DNA from: Paulinella micropora
Taxonomy: Eukaryota; Cercozoa; Imbricatea; Euglyphida
Assembly (NCBI GenBank): GCA_009731375.1
Contig: BJOX01000157.1
Location: 497,109-561,108 of the forward strand
DNA length: 64,000 bases
Reading direction: 5' to 3'
Shown in pieces: positions 8,901 to 17,792 of this stretch. How positions within the stretch are numbered: position 1 is the stretch's first letter; each line of letters opens with the position of its first letter. The position numbers and the translations under genes are program-made. Under the pieces are notes generated by a model. It did not search any database. It was not told the DNA's origin and saw nothing but the letters and a program-made list of their open reading frames with translations.

Positions 8901-11806
8901 GGCATCGTTAACACCAGTCCTCCGTCTTTCGGGTCTTTGTAAATGAGATCTTTGAGCGCATGAAACGCTTGCAAAGCCTCTTCGTCCCACTTCTCAAAGT
9001 CTCCAAAATCTATCATTTTCTCCACTTTAGCCCGTGTTGCACCCCAATCGGGTATAAACTGGCTATAGTATTGCGCCATCGCAAGGAATGAGTGCAATTC
9101 AGTGCGGTTCTTCGGTATCGGTCGATTCATAATCTCCTCCCTCTTCTCTTTGGATATCGAGACTCGATTATGGGAGATCTCGTACCCTAAGTATGTCACA
9201 CTCGTCTTGGCAAGTTGACACTTCTTTAGATTGCACTTCAGGCCAAAAGCTCCGATGCGCCTGAATATATCGGACAAATGATCGATATGCTCCTCCATTG
9301 TGTTAGAGTATACGATAATGTCATCGATATAGCAAAATGCATATTCTCCCGCCTTCTGTCCCCGCCTTCTCATAAAGCCACCGTCAGACAAATCATCGTA
9401 CTGACTGCTCAACATCTTCTGCATCGCCTTCTGGAAAAGTCCTGGGGCTTGCTTGAGGCCCATCGGAAGCACTTTCCATTGGTATATTTCCATACCCACC
9501 ACAAACGCCGTCAGCCATCTGGACTTTTCCTCCAGTGGTATCTGCCAGAAGCCATTCTTAAGGTCAATGACCGAATAGAATTTTGCATTCCGCAGTACTC
9601 TCCTTCCTTCTTCTAATGTCGGGAGAGGATTTCTCTCTTCCTCCAGCACCTTGTTAACACGAGCATAGTTAACTGTCAGGCGCCATTCTCCTCCTGGCTT
9701 CGGCACTATTCTCGGTTGTGAGACTATTGGAGATGTTGATCTCTCAATAAAGTCCTCATTGAGCAGCTGTCTTGCTAGCTCCTCCGCTATCTTCGCCTCA
9801 TGTATACTCAAATTCGCCCTTCGTGGTGCCGGTGACGGCTCCGCACCCGGTATTTTGTAAATAACCGCAGTGAAATCTTCAGGCTTGACACCACCTGCAT
9901 GTGGAGGGTCAAAAATTTCCTTGTTCGCCTCTAATTTGGCTTTTAAAAGCTCCTTCTCCTTCTCCGTGCCTACTCCTTCTTCCAATATTTTCCGCGCCGC
10001 CTCTTGAAAATCTTCATCAGACATCTGCTTATGCTGCTTGAGGGGTTCTCTGTCCTCCTCCAAGCCTAAGTCCTCTTCCGAGACATCATCTAGGCCCGTC
10101 TTTTCATACGTGACCGTGTCCGGCTCATCATCTTTACCGAGCTCCACCAGCATGTCAATGAGTCTCGCGTATTGCAAAGGAGCTTTACGGGTGTAAAAAC
10201 CATCAAAGCATGTGAATGCTTGCGGTATCAATTTCAACTTGTCGAGGTCTCTGAGCTTCCGCTTGTATGCACTGCTCTGCTCACGAGTTCCCATACGACA
10301 AGCCACCACTAGCTGTTGCTTGCGAGAGGGTACCGGTATAGGATGATCAATAAGCCGGTCCCTTATTTCCTGCGCCCATATCGCCTTCTCATTATATGGC
10401 AGGATAATAGTATACGGCTTATTATTTTCGAATAAAGTCCGTAAGCATTTCTTCACTTCAGACAGTGAACGCGGCCACGTGGGCTCGTCACCCCAGAAAT
10501 CAGTAATAAAACTTTTAATAGTTTCTGGTGGAGTATCCGGGATTCGCCCCGTTCTCCTTGGTACAAACGCCTCCCTTTTTTCTTCTCCTACTTTCGCATG
10601 GAAACAGTATCCGTTAGTAATATGGACATCTGTTCCTACTCCTTCCGCGAATCTCGCCAACGACGGGCTTCTTTGTGCGACACATATAATCTCCTCCTTT
10701 CGCTTCTCGATTAAGTCATCAATAGACTTTTTGTCCCAATGGCATGTCGGAACTGTGACAGTGCACACTTGGGATTCCCAATTGTCGGTCCAGGACAGTT
10801 CATCCGGTCTTACGACATGGGGGTGAACGTACACCTCAAGTGCCTCATGTGCGATGGCCATCTTTTTGTGATCCGTCGCTAGACTCAGCTCATAAGCCTC
10901 ATAAGAGTCAGTAGCGTTGAAGGGATCAATATCGTTCTCTTCTCCTCTTTTTACTCCATATATCACTCGCCGTGCGGCGCAATCAATCACAGCCCCCATC
11001 GTAGCCAATTGGTCATACGATAGTAATATTGACCCGTGGTAACCGGGGACGACATAGAGGTCCATACGGTATACTCGTGCGGATTTCAATTTAAAGGTCA
11101 GTGTGATGATTCCCGTGATATCCGTCCGGCTGCTCACTCCTTTGAGAGTGCCCGTTGACTTTTTCATATTTCCGTCCACCCAGTCCCGGTATCGATTAAA
11201 AAACTTCCTGCCGACAATATTAATATTCGCCATCGTATCATTACCAACTTTTAATATTGTCTTCAATGTTTCACAATAAAGTTCCGTATAACACAGAGCA
11301 TCGGGCCTGTGTATATTGGCTGCGAGAACAAGAACTTTACGTTCCAAATTTTGGAGTCTTGTCTCTAAGTTTTTCAACTCCTCCTTCTTCTCCTCCTGCT
11401 TCACCTCATTAACATTTTTATTATTCTGCGGTACTGGTGCGTTTACTATTTGAGCGACATTGTCTTGTGGTACTTGAGTACACACATTGTCTTTTTGCTC
11501 GCCACCCGCCGCGACCGTAGACATTGAGTCTGTTCGTGGTTGTTTGCTTGGCCGAGGCGATACGTCTGCCATTGGCCTCCTCGCCTCCATCGCAAGTCTC
11601 GCCTTCCTATTTGCATCAGTTATCATTGGTAACCGTGCTGTATGAACGGGTATGAGACTACCTTGGGGCTGCAGTCTCTGTGTACCCACATCTTTGTTTT
11701 CACATAGAGGAAGCGTTGGCCCAGTCTGCACAACAGCATTAGAAAGCACTGTGACTTTAGGGTTAAACTTCACAGTCTTCTCCTTCCTCTCTTCTTCCCC
11801 CTCCAG
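5993..11806 (-). CDS. pol: gypsy Pol polyprotein (protease-RT-RNase H-integrase plus long tail)
   Basis: The frame is open for 1,937 codons directly after the gag UGA stop and has no ATG at its start, so it is probably made as Gag-Pol by readthrough. Counting from the GTG at 11773: retropepsin-like fold about residues 150-260, with the active-site motif changed to DTMA (near 176); RT about 640-860, with YIDD near 815; RNase H about 960-1080 (DTDAS near 964, TDHHNL near 1035); integrase zinc motif H-x3-H...C-x2-C-type around 1280-1330; integrase core D (HIDHVGPF, about 1356), D (SDRGSDF, about 1415), E (GKIERVH, about 1450); GPY-type module (HWKGPYQIME) near 1597. Roughly 300 further residues follow, acidic/basic with a KEIRARRRRQ end, that I cannot assign. 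No chromodomain was recognised. Confidence 0.93.
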   Translation of the reverse strand: MEGEEERKEKTVKFNPKVTVLSNAVVQTGPTLPLCENKDVGTQRLQPQGSLIPVHTARLPMITDANRKARLAMEARRPMADVSPRPSKQPRTDSMSTVAAGGEQKDNVCTQVPQDNVAQIVNAPVPQNNKNVNEVKQEEKKEELKNLETRLQNLERKVLVLAANIHRPDALCYTELYCETLKTILKVGNDTMANINIVGRKFFNRYRDWVDGNMKKSTGTLKGVSSRTDITGIITLTFKLKSARVYRMDLYVVPGYHGSILLSYDQLATMGAVIDCAARRVIYGVKRGEENDIDPFNATDSYEAYELSLATDHKKMAIAHEALEVYVHPHVVRPDELSWTDNWESQVCTVTVPTCHWDKKSIDDLIEKRKEEIICVAQRSPSLARFAEGVGTDVHITNGYCFHAKVGEEKREAFVPRRTGRIPDTPPETIKSFITDFWGDEPTWPRSLSEVKKCLRTLFENNKPYTIILPYNEKAIWAQEIRDRLIDHPIPVPSRKQQLVVACRMGTREQSSAYKRKLRDLDKLKLIPQAFTCFDGFYTRKAPLQYARLIDMLVELGKDDEPDTVTYEKTGLDDVSEEDLGLEEDREPLKQHKQMSDEDFQEAARKILEEGVGTEKEKELLKAKLEANKEIFDPPHAGGVKPEDFTAVIYKIPGAEPSPAPRRANLSIHEAKIAEELARQLLNEDFIERSTSPIVSQPRIVPKPGGEWRLTVNYARVNKVLEEERNPLPTLEEGRRVLRNAKFYSVIDLKNGFWQIPLEEKSRWLTAFVVGMEIYQWKVLPMGLKQAPGLFQKAMQKMLSSQYDDLSDGGFMRRRGQKAGEYAFCYIDDIIVYSNTMEEHIDHLSDIFRRIGAFGLKCNLKKCQLAKTSVTYLGYEISHNRVSISKEKREEIMNRPIPKNRTELHSFLAMAQYYSQFIPDWGATRAKVEKMIDFGDFEKWDEEALQAFHALKDLIYKDPKDGGLVLTMPDFTKQFVVDTDASKFAIGAVLQQEDEEKKLRPIMFISRKLCAAERNYCTRQREALAVVWALKRLREYLWGGPQFTVRTDHHNLLWLMNHEQTGRLARWQAFLSCFDFTMVHLPGKRNVVADSLSRLEFNSEVSALVSTVEMEDLSTDKVYEVSHIEAMEMASGVRYDRTGLRYSPQGPDHGICCELHTQEDAEWSYEVYENAKANIREEEETQEVYAEPPQERRSDLDDDPERIGVRLEDGTIHIASPTAWRQQQAQDPEFKELIQLYQNPDELRMTKAIKDQMKEMGWRDGLLWYKGLHGRYASQPDKWTLWVPESLRRFIFVAAHNCPLLAHPGRQRTHMFVARRFWWKKMKEEIDQAVDACIPCKINKTPLKANFGLIGEFPLHAGMFEFIHIDHVGPFPESKDGYKYLLTAIDRATNYVWIIPVKDVTGKTTAEALIDRIISQIGVPRKICSDRGSDFNNEVIDKLSKYYGMKWQYVTAYNPRANGKIERVHRPLKASLKMYCTKKENQRAWVEAAPSFAFAMNCLPSTALGGSKSSISPYQLVYGREPDIPTSLLHPKDTWADADELFGMRLRVKMEAEQIVRAHREAERRKTDAEGVRQAHLDQIKFQVGDIVLLYHPQVPKGVSSKLFTHWKGPYQIMEQTGPLNYKIRGRGKVQIVNVRRLIKYDPFLLEDESVEEALKRMKDDFKEVPPIHKEAGIDQDDAYRAPIAEKEESEVDSKEKTDRISAVGTQSKSPREHSGKKEKITEAQLRRARNDLINDQPRKAMRSMRSKDVHQEEEGTDTDPNAGNVEIVHERWKEGDAIATIAWVKNVFYLMRPAEQHVADDTLSDLYLMRVVAVPRQMRVTRTLKISSAAKIVQPILQFWRSMDPVEDPKARHYLPVYKDAKSLETWDDTITPRDKDYTAWTIQTLPRGVLDVPFELSLGGIPNKIWDILEQSKFDLTFVGGPPPGKEIRARRRRQ

Positions 11807-14500
11807 TCATTCCACCACCTCGAAACGATTACCTTGAGTAGTGTCCGGGTAGGATGACGTATCGGTCTCCGAGGCAGTGTTGTAGGCCTGAGCTCGACCG
11901 AAATTTGGGTTGGAGCTTGCCCACGAGCCTCCTCCTCCTCTGGGTGGGGGGGCTGGAGCTCGAACAGCTCTCCCTCCATAAGGGGTATATCCCCGACCTC
12001 CTCCTCTTCCTCTCTGAGGGGTTCCCTGCCACCTCGAGGCTCCTCTCCATGTTCCTCGTCCTCGTCCTCCTCCTCCTCCTCCTCCTCCTCCTGCTCCTGC
12101 TCCTCCTTCTCGTCCTCTTTGAGAGGCCTTTAAGTTCTTTTGTCTCTCCCTTTCCTCCTTCTTCTCCTTCATCCTCTTCATGTAGGTAATGATTGCCTCT
12201 CGTAACTCCTCATCATCACACATATTGGCATACCAACCTTCGTTCACAGCGGCAATCTGAAGCATATTGAAAAGGCCCGGTTCCTTGCCTTCCGTCCTGC
12301 TCAGAAAATTTGCCCTTGCTGTTGGGTTCTGCCTATCATGATTGAAAGAGCAGTCTCTGTTCTCCATCTGTGCCTTACACTGCAAGCCCGCGAACCACCT
12401 CCAACATGCGGTCTTCAGGTCTGGCTCTCTCTGTCTCTTCCAACCGGCAACTCTGTTTGTGTACGTGGCTTGTGCGCCAACAGGTACACCGCCTGCCTGT
12501 GCCGTATGTGCCTCCGTGAGCGAGTCCATGTTTGAGCATGCACTCATCACTTCTTGAAACAGTGCTGACGGAGCAACGCTTTGAACCGTATTTTCGAACA
12601 CGTGTGTCTCGAGGAAGTTCTTGGACTTCACTGAGCTAAACGTCGAGCATTGTTGTATGAGCTGAGTAAGCTTACTCGGGTTAACTGTGTGTAACGCCGA
12701 AAAGAAATAGAGGATGATCGACTTGCGGCCATAGAATAGCCCATAGGAGGAAACTACCTCCGTAAGGGTCGCCGCCAAGCCAACAGCACTCCTCAAACTC
12801 ATCGCCACTGTCTCAAAGATTTCAAATCCTATGAGAGTACCAGTGCAGAGATGCTGGTATCCATGAGATTGAAAATATGAAATGAGTGTGGCCACCGCCA
12901 GTTCACACTGAGCGTCTAGGCCTGTTGCATTGTTTCTCTTAATCTCCTCCTTCTTTCTCAAAAACTTGTACTGTGTCAGATCAAATCCCTCCGAGACTAG
13001 AGATTGGTCAAAAACAGTAACAAGGGCCTCGTATTCCTGCGTTTCGTCGCAAGGAAAAGCCTTCATGCAGGCATTGATCTCTTTGAGCTTGCTCAAAAGC
13101 GAAGCATCAGAGTCTTTGTCTGAGCTCGTCTTGGCATATAGCATGAGACTTGCCACTCCTCCTTTCTTCCCCTTGAAGGCATTTATGATGTTCTGTCTGT
13201 CCTTCTTCTCCGTGTTTGTGACCACCACCGTAGTTGAGCCCGAGGGTGCAGGGGCTGGTGGGGCAGGAGCTGGTGGGGTCAAATATGTCGGAGGGTGTGT
13301 CTTTGCACCACTCACTTTTGCTTTCATTCTTTCCAGTCTCATCGTCTTCTCGAACTCCTCATTCTCTTTCGCCTTCTTCTTCTCAGATATCACCAGCTTT
13401 TGAGCATGAGTGATAAAGGCCACCAATTCAGAAGCAGATCTGAGAAAATTATATTTCTCCACATATTGGTCAACACCTGCTTTGTTGGCGACCGGTGGTG
13501 CGTTACTAAGTGATTTAAGGACAGAGTGATCCTTGGTAGGAATCCATCTCTTCCATGCCTCCTTGTGCAGTAACGCACCCATCAACAGTCTGATCTTGGT
13601 CAGAACTCTGTCGGTCTTCTCTAACTCATCAATCACAGGATGAGTTTCTCCTGCTGCCTTAATGCTTTTTTCCATCTCTGCCTTCCCCTCCTCCAAGGCC
13701 TTTATTTCCATTGTAAAAAAATGAAATATACCACTCGAGTTTTTCGAACCCAGATTGGTCTTCATTTTTGTTACATCGACTGCCTCCTGACCAGTCGCGA
13801 GGAATCTGGCCGTTGCTCTTGGGTTTGTGTACTGGAGGTAACCCTCACATCGTGGGCCGTATGTACGTTCCCAAATCAGGGTTTGAGTGTACACCCCAAA
13901 GATAGCATCGAGTAATTCAAGGTGGGTGTGTGTGTCCCCAAACTTGATATGCTGTATCTTCTTTCTCTCTTCTGGATCAGAGACCAGTTTGCCGAGGAGC
14001 TGTGCTGTGTTTGATAATAGGATATAGACATCCTTTTTAGCACGACTTTTCTCTCTTCTTTGATCCTGAGGGATCCACACATAGGTATCCTTCTCTACCC
14101 CCATCTTGTTATCAAACTCTTCTTTAGTGAGGTCATAGTGGTCTTGCACCCACTGTTGTTCCTCCACTGTGATCTCCTCTCCATCACTATGAATCAAGTC
14201 GATCATTTTTCGTCCTCCTCCTCCCGTGTAGGCAGGTGGTAAGGGATTACCATATGCTCCTCCTCCTCCCGTCTCTTCTTGTTCAAATCCTCCTTCATCT
14301 TCGTCTCCTCCATATCTTCCTTCATCATCCCAGCCCTCTTCTACTCCTCCTCCTACTCCTTCATCTCCTCCTCCTCCTTCATTCAATCCTCCTCCTCCTC
14401 CTTCATTCAATCCTCTTCCTCCTCCTCCTCCTGCTTCTTCTTCTTCTCTTCTTTGATCTGCCTCCGAGAATTCACTCACTTCGGCGGTCTCTGTCGACAT
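11807..14500 (-). CDS. gag: gypsy Gag with CCCH-type zinc finger and RGG tail
   Basis: 897 residues starting MSTETAEVSEF. The first 100 residues are Gly/Glu-rich low complexity. A helical capsid-like core follows, with a Pro/Ala linker near residue 410-430. Near residue 697 there is C-x8-C-x8-C-x3-H (from ACWRWFAGLQC to CSFNH), the spacing of CCCH RNA-binding fingers rather than the retroviral CCHC knuckle C-x2-C-x4-H-x4-C. The C-terminus (from about 790) is an RGG/Gly-rich RNA-binding tail. The frame ends GTG GTG GAA TGA CTG GAG, after which the pol frame continues without a shift. It coats RNA and assembles the particle. Confidence 0.88.
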   Translation of the reverse strand: MSTETAEVSEFSEADQRREEEEAGGGGGRGLNEGGGGGLNEGGGGDEGVGGGVEEGWDDEGRYGGDEDEGGFEQEETGGGGAYGNPLPPAYTGGGGRKMIDLIHSDGEEITVEEQQWVQDHYDLTKEEFDNKMGVEKDTYVWIPQDQRREKSRAKKDVYILLSNTAQLLGKLVSDPEERKKIQHIKFGDTHTHLELLDAIFGVYTQTLIWERTYGPRCEGYLQYTNPRATARFLATGQEAVDVTKMKTNLGSKNSSGIFHFFTMEIKALEEGKAEMEKSIKAAGETHPVIDELEKTDRVLTKIRLLMGALLHKEAWKRWIPTKDHSVLKSLSNAPPVANKAGVDQYVEKYNFLRSASELVAFITHAQKLVISEKKKAKENEEFEKTMRLERMKAKVSGAKTHPPTYLTPPAPAPPAPAPSGSTTVVVTNTEKKDRQNIINAFKGKKGGVASLMLYAKTSSDKDSDASLLSKLKEINACMKAFPCDETQEYEALVTVFDQSLVSEGFDLTQYKFLRKKEEIKRNNATGLDAQCELAVATLISYFQSHGYQHLCTGTLIGFEIFETVAMSLRSAVGLAATLTEVVSSYGLFYGRKSIILYFFSALHTVNPSKLTQLIQQCSTFSSVKSKNFLETHVFENTVQSVAPSALFQEVMSACSNMDSLTEAHTAQAGGVPVGAQATYTNRVAGWKRQREPDLKTACWRWFAGLQCKAQMENRDCSFNHDRQNPTARANFLSRTEGKEPGLFNMLQIAAVNEGWYANMCDDEELREAIITYMKRMKEKKEERERQKNLKASQRGREGGAGAGGGGGGGGGRGRGTWRGASRWQGTPQRGRGGGRGYTPYGGRAVRAPAPPPRGGGGSWASSNPNFGRAQAYNTASETDTSSYPDTTQGNRFEVVE

Positions 14501-15286
14501 GATGTCGTAGTAGTGATCAACAGGAGGACAGTGTCAGCTCCTATGTTTGGTTTTTGTTCGTTTGTGTTCTGTTCCTCCTTCAGTCGATTGACTAGTGAAG
14601 AGAGAAACTAATAGAGAGGGTAGGATAAGATTCCCTGTCCTCTATGAAACACTGTTTGTATGTTTGTTTTTGTTTGAGAAAAATAGTCTTTGAGACTTTC
14701 TCCGATTTCTTGTTCTCCTTACTCAGATTACTTTCTCCTCCTTCTTTTCTATATTGTATCTAGTATGAGGCACTTGGACCTACACACAGATAGTAATAGA
14801 GAAGCTAGAAAAGCTCTCCTTGAGAAGTCGACAGTCGGTCGGATAGGTTCTCAGACCTACCTTTAGAAAACGATCAGAGATTTGCAAAAATACTCTGACG
14901 TATGTGTGAGATAATGCAGATAAATGCACAAACTAGAAGGGTAGAGTGTTGTGCTCCTGTCCCTATGCTTGTTTGTGTTTTGTGTGTGTTCCTTCACTCT
15001 TCTGTCCACCTCCTTCTTCTTGGTCTCTGTGTGAGAACAGCAAGAACGACAGAGAGTTTGTATCTGATGTCTCCTTGTGAGCACACAGATACTGATTGGG
15101 CTAGAGGGTACGAGACACCTGCTTGCGACCAATCAAATTATTTGTTTTGTGAAAGAGTTATGAGGGAGCTGTGTTGGAGTATTTGTTTTCGTCTGACGTC
15201 CCCGTGTGAGACAGGTCAGTGAAAATTCACTCTGTTGCCTGTGTGGCAAAGCAGAAAGAAATCACCCTAGTGATGTGGACTCCAAA
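14501..15286 (-). other. gypsy 5' leader
   Basis: About 785 bp between primer-binding site and gag ATG, presumably holding the packaging signal. Small open frames are present on both strands; none is convincing. Confidence 0.6.
15267..15284 (-). promoter_or_regulatory. gypsy primer-binding site
   Basis: Two bases after the 5' LTR the minus strand reads TGGAGTCCACATCACTAG. The TGG start pairs with a tRNA CCA end. I cannot say which tRNA. Confidence 0.65.
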
Positions 15287-15522
15287 TATAATGCCCCCAA
15301 CGATAGCTAGAAAAAAGTCGGTAATACAACCAAACACAGTCCTCAAGAATGAGAATGATGTCTCGTTGTATTAGCTCAGTGAAGCCAAAAAGGAAAACGG
15401 CAACAGACCAGGAATAAAATGGCATCAGGTCCAATCCGGACAAGTAATACTGAAAAACAAGCTGGTGCACCTGTCACCAGGAAAAGGTACTTTTTACCGG
15501 CTATCCGGGGGTGATGCCTACA
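15287..15522 (-). repeat. gypsy 5' LTR
   Basis: 236 bp, about 98% identical to 4911-5147. The terminal CA has mutated to TA in this copy. Confidence 0.9.
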
Positions 15523-15527
15523 TAACA
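15523..15527 (+). repeat. last five bases of copia A 5' LTR (TAACA)
   Basis: Completes the LTR interrupted at 4910. No duplicated target bases are seen on the two sides of the gypsy element. Confidence 0.8.
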
Positions 15528-15829
15528 GGTTATCGAGCCTTGATTAGCGAACTCTGCGTTAGCAGCTTTAATCAGTTGCACAAAGTCTGAAAGGAGAGGC
15601 ATTAGGCCTTCTTCAGATAAGTGCTAGGGTCGACGTGCAGTAGGCAGTCGACAACATTTTGTGGGCTGGCTGAAGGCACCCACCTCAAACGTGTCTTGTG
15701 GCTAGACGGCATAGCACAGACACACCAAACTGCTTCATCCCTAATAATAATTTTCCCATTTCTACTTAACCGTAGGAATTTATTGATAGTTGAGTCTAAC
15801 TCCTATCTTTCGCACTTTGGTCCAACAAC
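15528..15829 (+). other. copia A primer-binding site and leader
   Basis: GGTTATCGAGCC directly follows the LTR, a plausible primer-binding site resembling the initiator-tRNA type used by many copia elements. The rest of the leader has no reading frame of note. Confidence 0.55.
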
Positions 15830-16140
15830 ATGGCTTACCCCATGTTCGGAACATCGTTAAGCAAAGGGTTTAAAGTGGACCCACCACCATTCAATAGCAA
15901 GGATCCGGACTGGGATAATTGGGAGTACGGATTCCTAGCTACTATGGCGATATATGATCCACTGGGGATAGGCGAACTCCCACCCCATAAGAGACACCCT
16001 TTGTATCTGCAGGCTAAAAAGACAAACATCTTTGAGTCCCCTAACACACCACCTAACGAACCCTTCCTAGGTTACATCAATCACATGTTAAGCATAAACA
16101 TGATGCAGAAAGAGGAAACGGACGACGAAGAGACAAACAT
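15830..16140 (+). pseudogene. gag: copia A Gag N-terminus, truncated
   Basis: Begins MAYPMFGTSLSKGFK and contains FNSKDPDWDNWEYGFLATM, reminiscent of the N-terminal domain of copia Gag proteins. The resemblance stops around 16140, where the sequence changes character and the best coding frames switch to the minus strand. Gag is therefore truncated to about 100 residues. Confidence 0.55.
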
Positions 16141-16522
16141 CGCATTTGACACTAGCCCACCTCCTTCCTCTTTTGACCCACTCATCCTCCTCGCTCTCAC
16201 TCATCTCTTTCTTAGAGTTCGAGCGTTGTACAGATGGTCTAGAGGGAGAAAAGAAGTCACAGAGAGGAACATTGGTGTCACTATCGTCATCATCTTCGTC
16301 AGTTCTCGTCTCCCCCTCAAATCTCCTTCCCTTCTTTCCCCCTACTACACCCTCAGCGTTCTTCTCCTTTTTGATGCTTGGATTCGAACGCTGTACAGGT
16401 GTAGTAGGGAGTATATGTCCTGTAGATGGAGATGAGCTGGGGGGTGAACTGTGAGTAGAGGAAGTTCCGTGCAGTGAGGGGATAGAGGACACAGACAGAT
16501 TGGATGGGGTGGTGTAGGCTTT
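16088..16522 (-). other. unrecognised Ser/Glu/Lys-rich minus-strand coding fragment
   Basis: Two short minus-strand frames contain the related motifs PVQRSNPSIKKEK and SVQRSNSKKEM and acidic Ser-rich linkers (TDEDDDDSDTN). A pyrimidine tract ending TCTCCCTCTAG at about 16235 looks like a splice acceptor between them. It may be a captured gene fragment or the 3' part of a mobile element. I do not recognise it. Confidence 0.35.
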
Positions 16523-16993
16523 CTACTCTACCCTAACCCACTCTCTCAGAATCCACTCCATAGGAGCTAACATCAGAGTACCTTTGAAAGGGATATTCCC
16601 TCCTTTCAATTCTGCTCTGACAACTGCCAGCAAATCCCCTCTCGTCTGTTCTGTGCTAACATGATGCGAACAAAAGTCGCACCCATGTGCCTCCATCCTA
16701 GCAGCACATTGACCACCTATTTTCTTTGCCCGAGCGGCCCCAACCTTCCAAGCACACCGGACACCGTTCCTATTGAATCCCTCGCACTGTTTTGCGGCTG
16801 AAACCGGGATAGTGCTTTTTCTGAGAGGCTGTGCCCATAGGTTGAGAAGGGAACCATCTTCTTCCCGCAAGTGGTTTGAGGTAGTGGCGCGAGATTTCAT
16901 GAGGACCTTTTTGTAACCCCCTCGACACGTCTTAACCCCCATCCATCCTCCATGATGGAATAAACCATTCCTAGATGTGGGATCACCAGCCAT
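16523..16993 (-). CDS. hypothetical Cys/His-rich protein within the transposon nest
   Basis: 156-residue open frame (MAGDPTSRNGLFHHGGW start). Residues about 68-115 hold CEGFNRNGVRC...GGQCAARMEAHGCDFCSHH, eight Cys/His residues likely to bind zinc, resembling the small 'QC...G.RC' fingers of some uncharacterised proteins. It lies downstream of copia B's RNase H, where the missing 3' LTR should be. It could be cargo picked up by copia B or a piece of host gene. Function unknown. Confidence 0.4.
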   Translation of the reverse strand: MAGDPTSRNGLFHHGGWMGVKTCRGGYKKVLMKSRATTSNHLREEDGSLLNLWAQPLRKSTIPVSAAKQCEGFNRNGVRCAWKVGAARAKKIGGQCAARMEAHGCDFCSHHVSTEQTRGDLLAVVRAELKGGNIPFKGTLMLAPMEWILREWVRVE

Positions 16994-17215
16994 GTCGAGG
17001 GGAGTGGTAAAGAGGTTGTCTTTCAGGAGAGGGATGGTCTGTGGTTGAGATGTAGAGCGATGAATGTCAAGACCATGAGGGTGTGTGTTGCTTTCTCTCT
17101 GCTTCTCTCCTCTCGCTCCTAATGCGTGTGGTGGCGAAGTTACTCACTAACTTACTGTCATACTACCTGCTTTCACCTTACACTTCATGAAAGAAAAAAA
17201 GTTCAAAAGAAAGAG
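16994..17215. other. non-coding join between copia B RNase H and the Cys/His ORF
   Basis: About 220 bp with no gene and no recognisable LTR or polypurine tract. Copia C, by comparison, has its polypurine tract and LTR within 85 bp of the pol stop, so copia B has lost its normal 3' end. Confidence 0.5.
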
Positions 17216-17792
17216 TCAAGTGGAATGTCCCGTCAGTCTGTCGGCTCCACGCTTAAATACCGAAGGACTTGCAATTCTCTTGGACAGTATGTCCGCCCTA
17301 TTCTCCTCCGACGGCGTCCAGGTGACCTCCACCTCCCCCTTCCGTATCGCTTCCGTCAAGTGGTAATGTCTCAGCGCGATATGACGTACCGAGTTGGGAG
17401 CAGTGCTGACCGTTGCCTGGTTGTCCACCCTCAGCTTCGGCACCGCCTTCAGATCCGTCTTGAGTGGGTTGCTATCTGACCACGGCAACGATTTTATCAA
17501 GTTACGCACCGACTCAACGTCGTGCAGTGCCTCCGACGCAGCGTACGTCTCGCTCTCCTGCGTTCCAGTCGCTAGGTGCTTCTGCGTCGTAGCCCTCAAT
17601 GCCACCGGCCCACCCGCCAAGAACACCACACCACCCGTTGTCGAGTACATTTTCTCCCCATTGCCTAGGGATGAGTCTGAGTCCACTTCCAACACGCGGT
17701 TGCAATTCGATGAGAACCTCACCCCCCTGTCCCTCACATGTAGAAAATACCGGAGTATCTGCTCGGCCGCACAGTAGTCAAACTTGTCCCTA
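17216..17792 (-). pseudogene. pol: copia B RNase H domain
   Basis: Encodes the copia-type RNase H end: KFDYCAAEQILRYF, then DSDSSLGN, then TGTQESETYAASEALHD (catalytic Glu region), KLRVDNQATV (catalytic Asp), RHYHLTEAI and SEENRADILSK. The downstream order is normal. It is separated from RT by the TIR element at 17793-20206; rejoining across it restores ...HQAN|RDKFDYC. Confidence 0.85.

Larger units (their letters stand above)
4911..15522 (-). mobile_element. Ty3/gypsy LTR retrotransposon, nearly intact
   Basis: In order along the minus strand: 5' LTR (15522-15287), primer-binding site, leader of about 790 bp, gag (14500-11807), pol (11806-5993), 3' untranslated stretch of 840 bp, polypurine tract, 3' LTR (5147-4911). 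The two LTRs differ at about five substitutions and one indel in 237 bp, so insertion is recent. RT with YIDD, RNase H, integrase and a GPY-type module follow the Ty3 order. Gag and Pol are in one frame separated by a single UGA. It could still be active apart from the altered protease motif. Confidence 0.93.

Noticed and set aside
5993-14500. UGA as a sense codon in this organism (to explain the gag-pol UGA)
   Set aside because: The 3,005 reconstructed dynein codons contain no in-frame UGA although Trp is frequent (always UGG), so reassignment is not supported.
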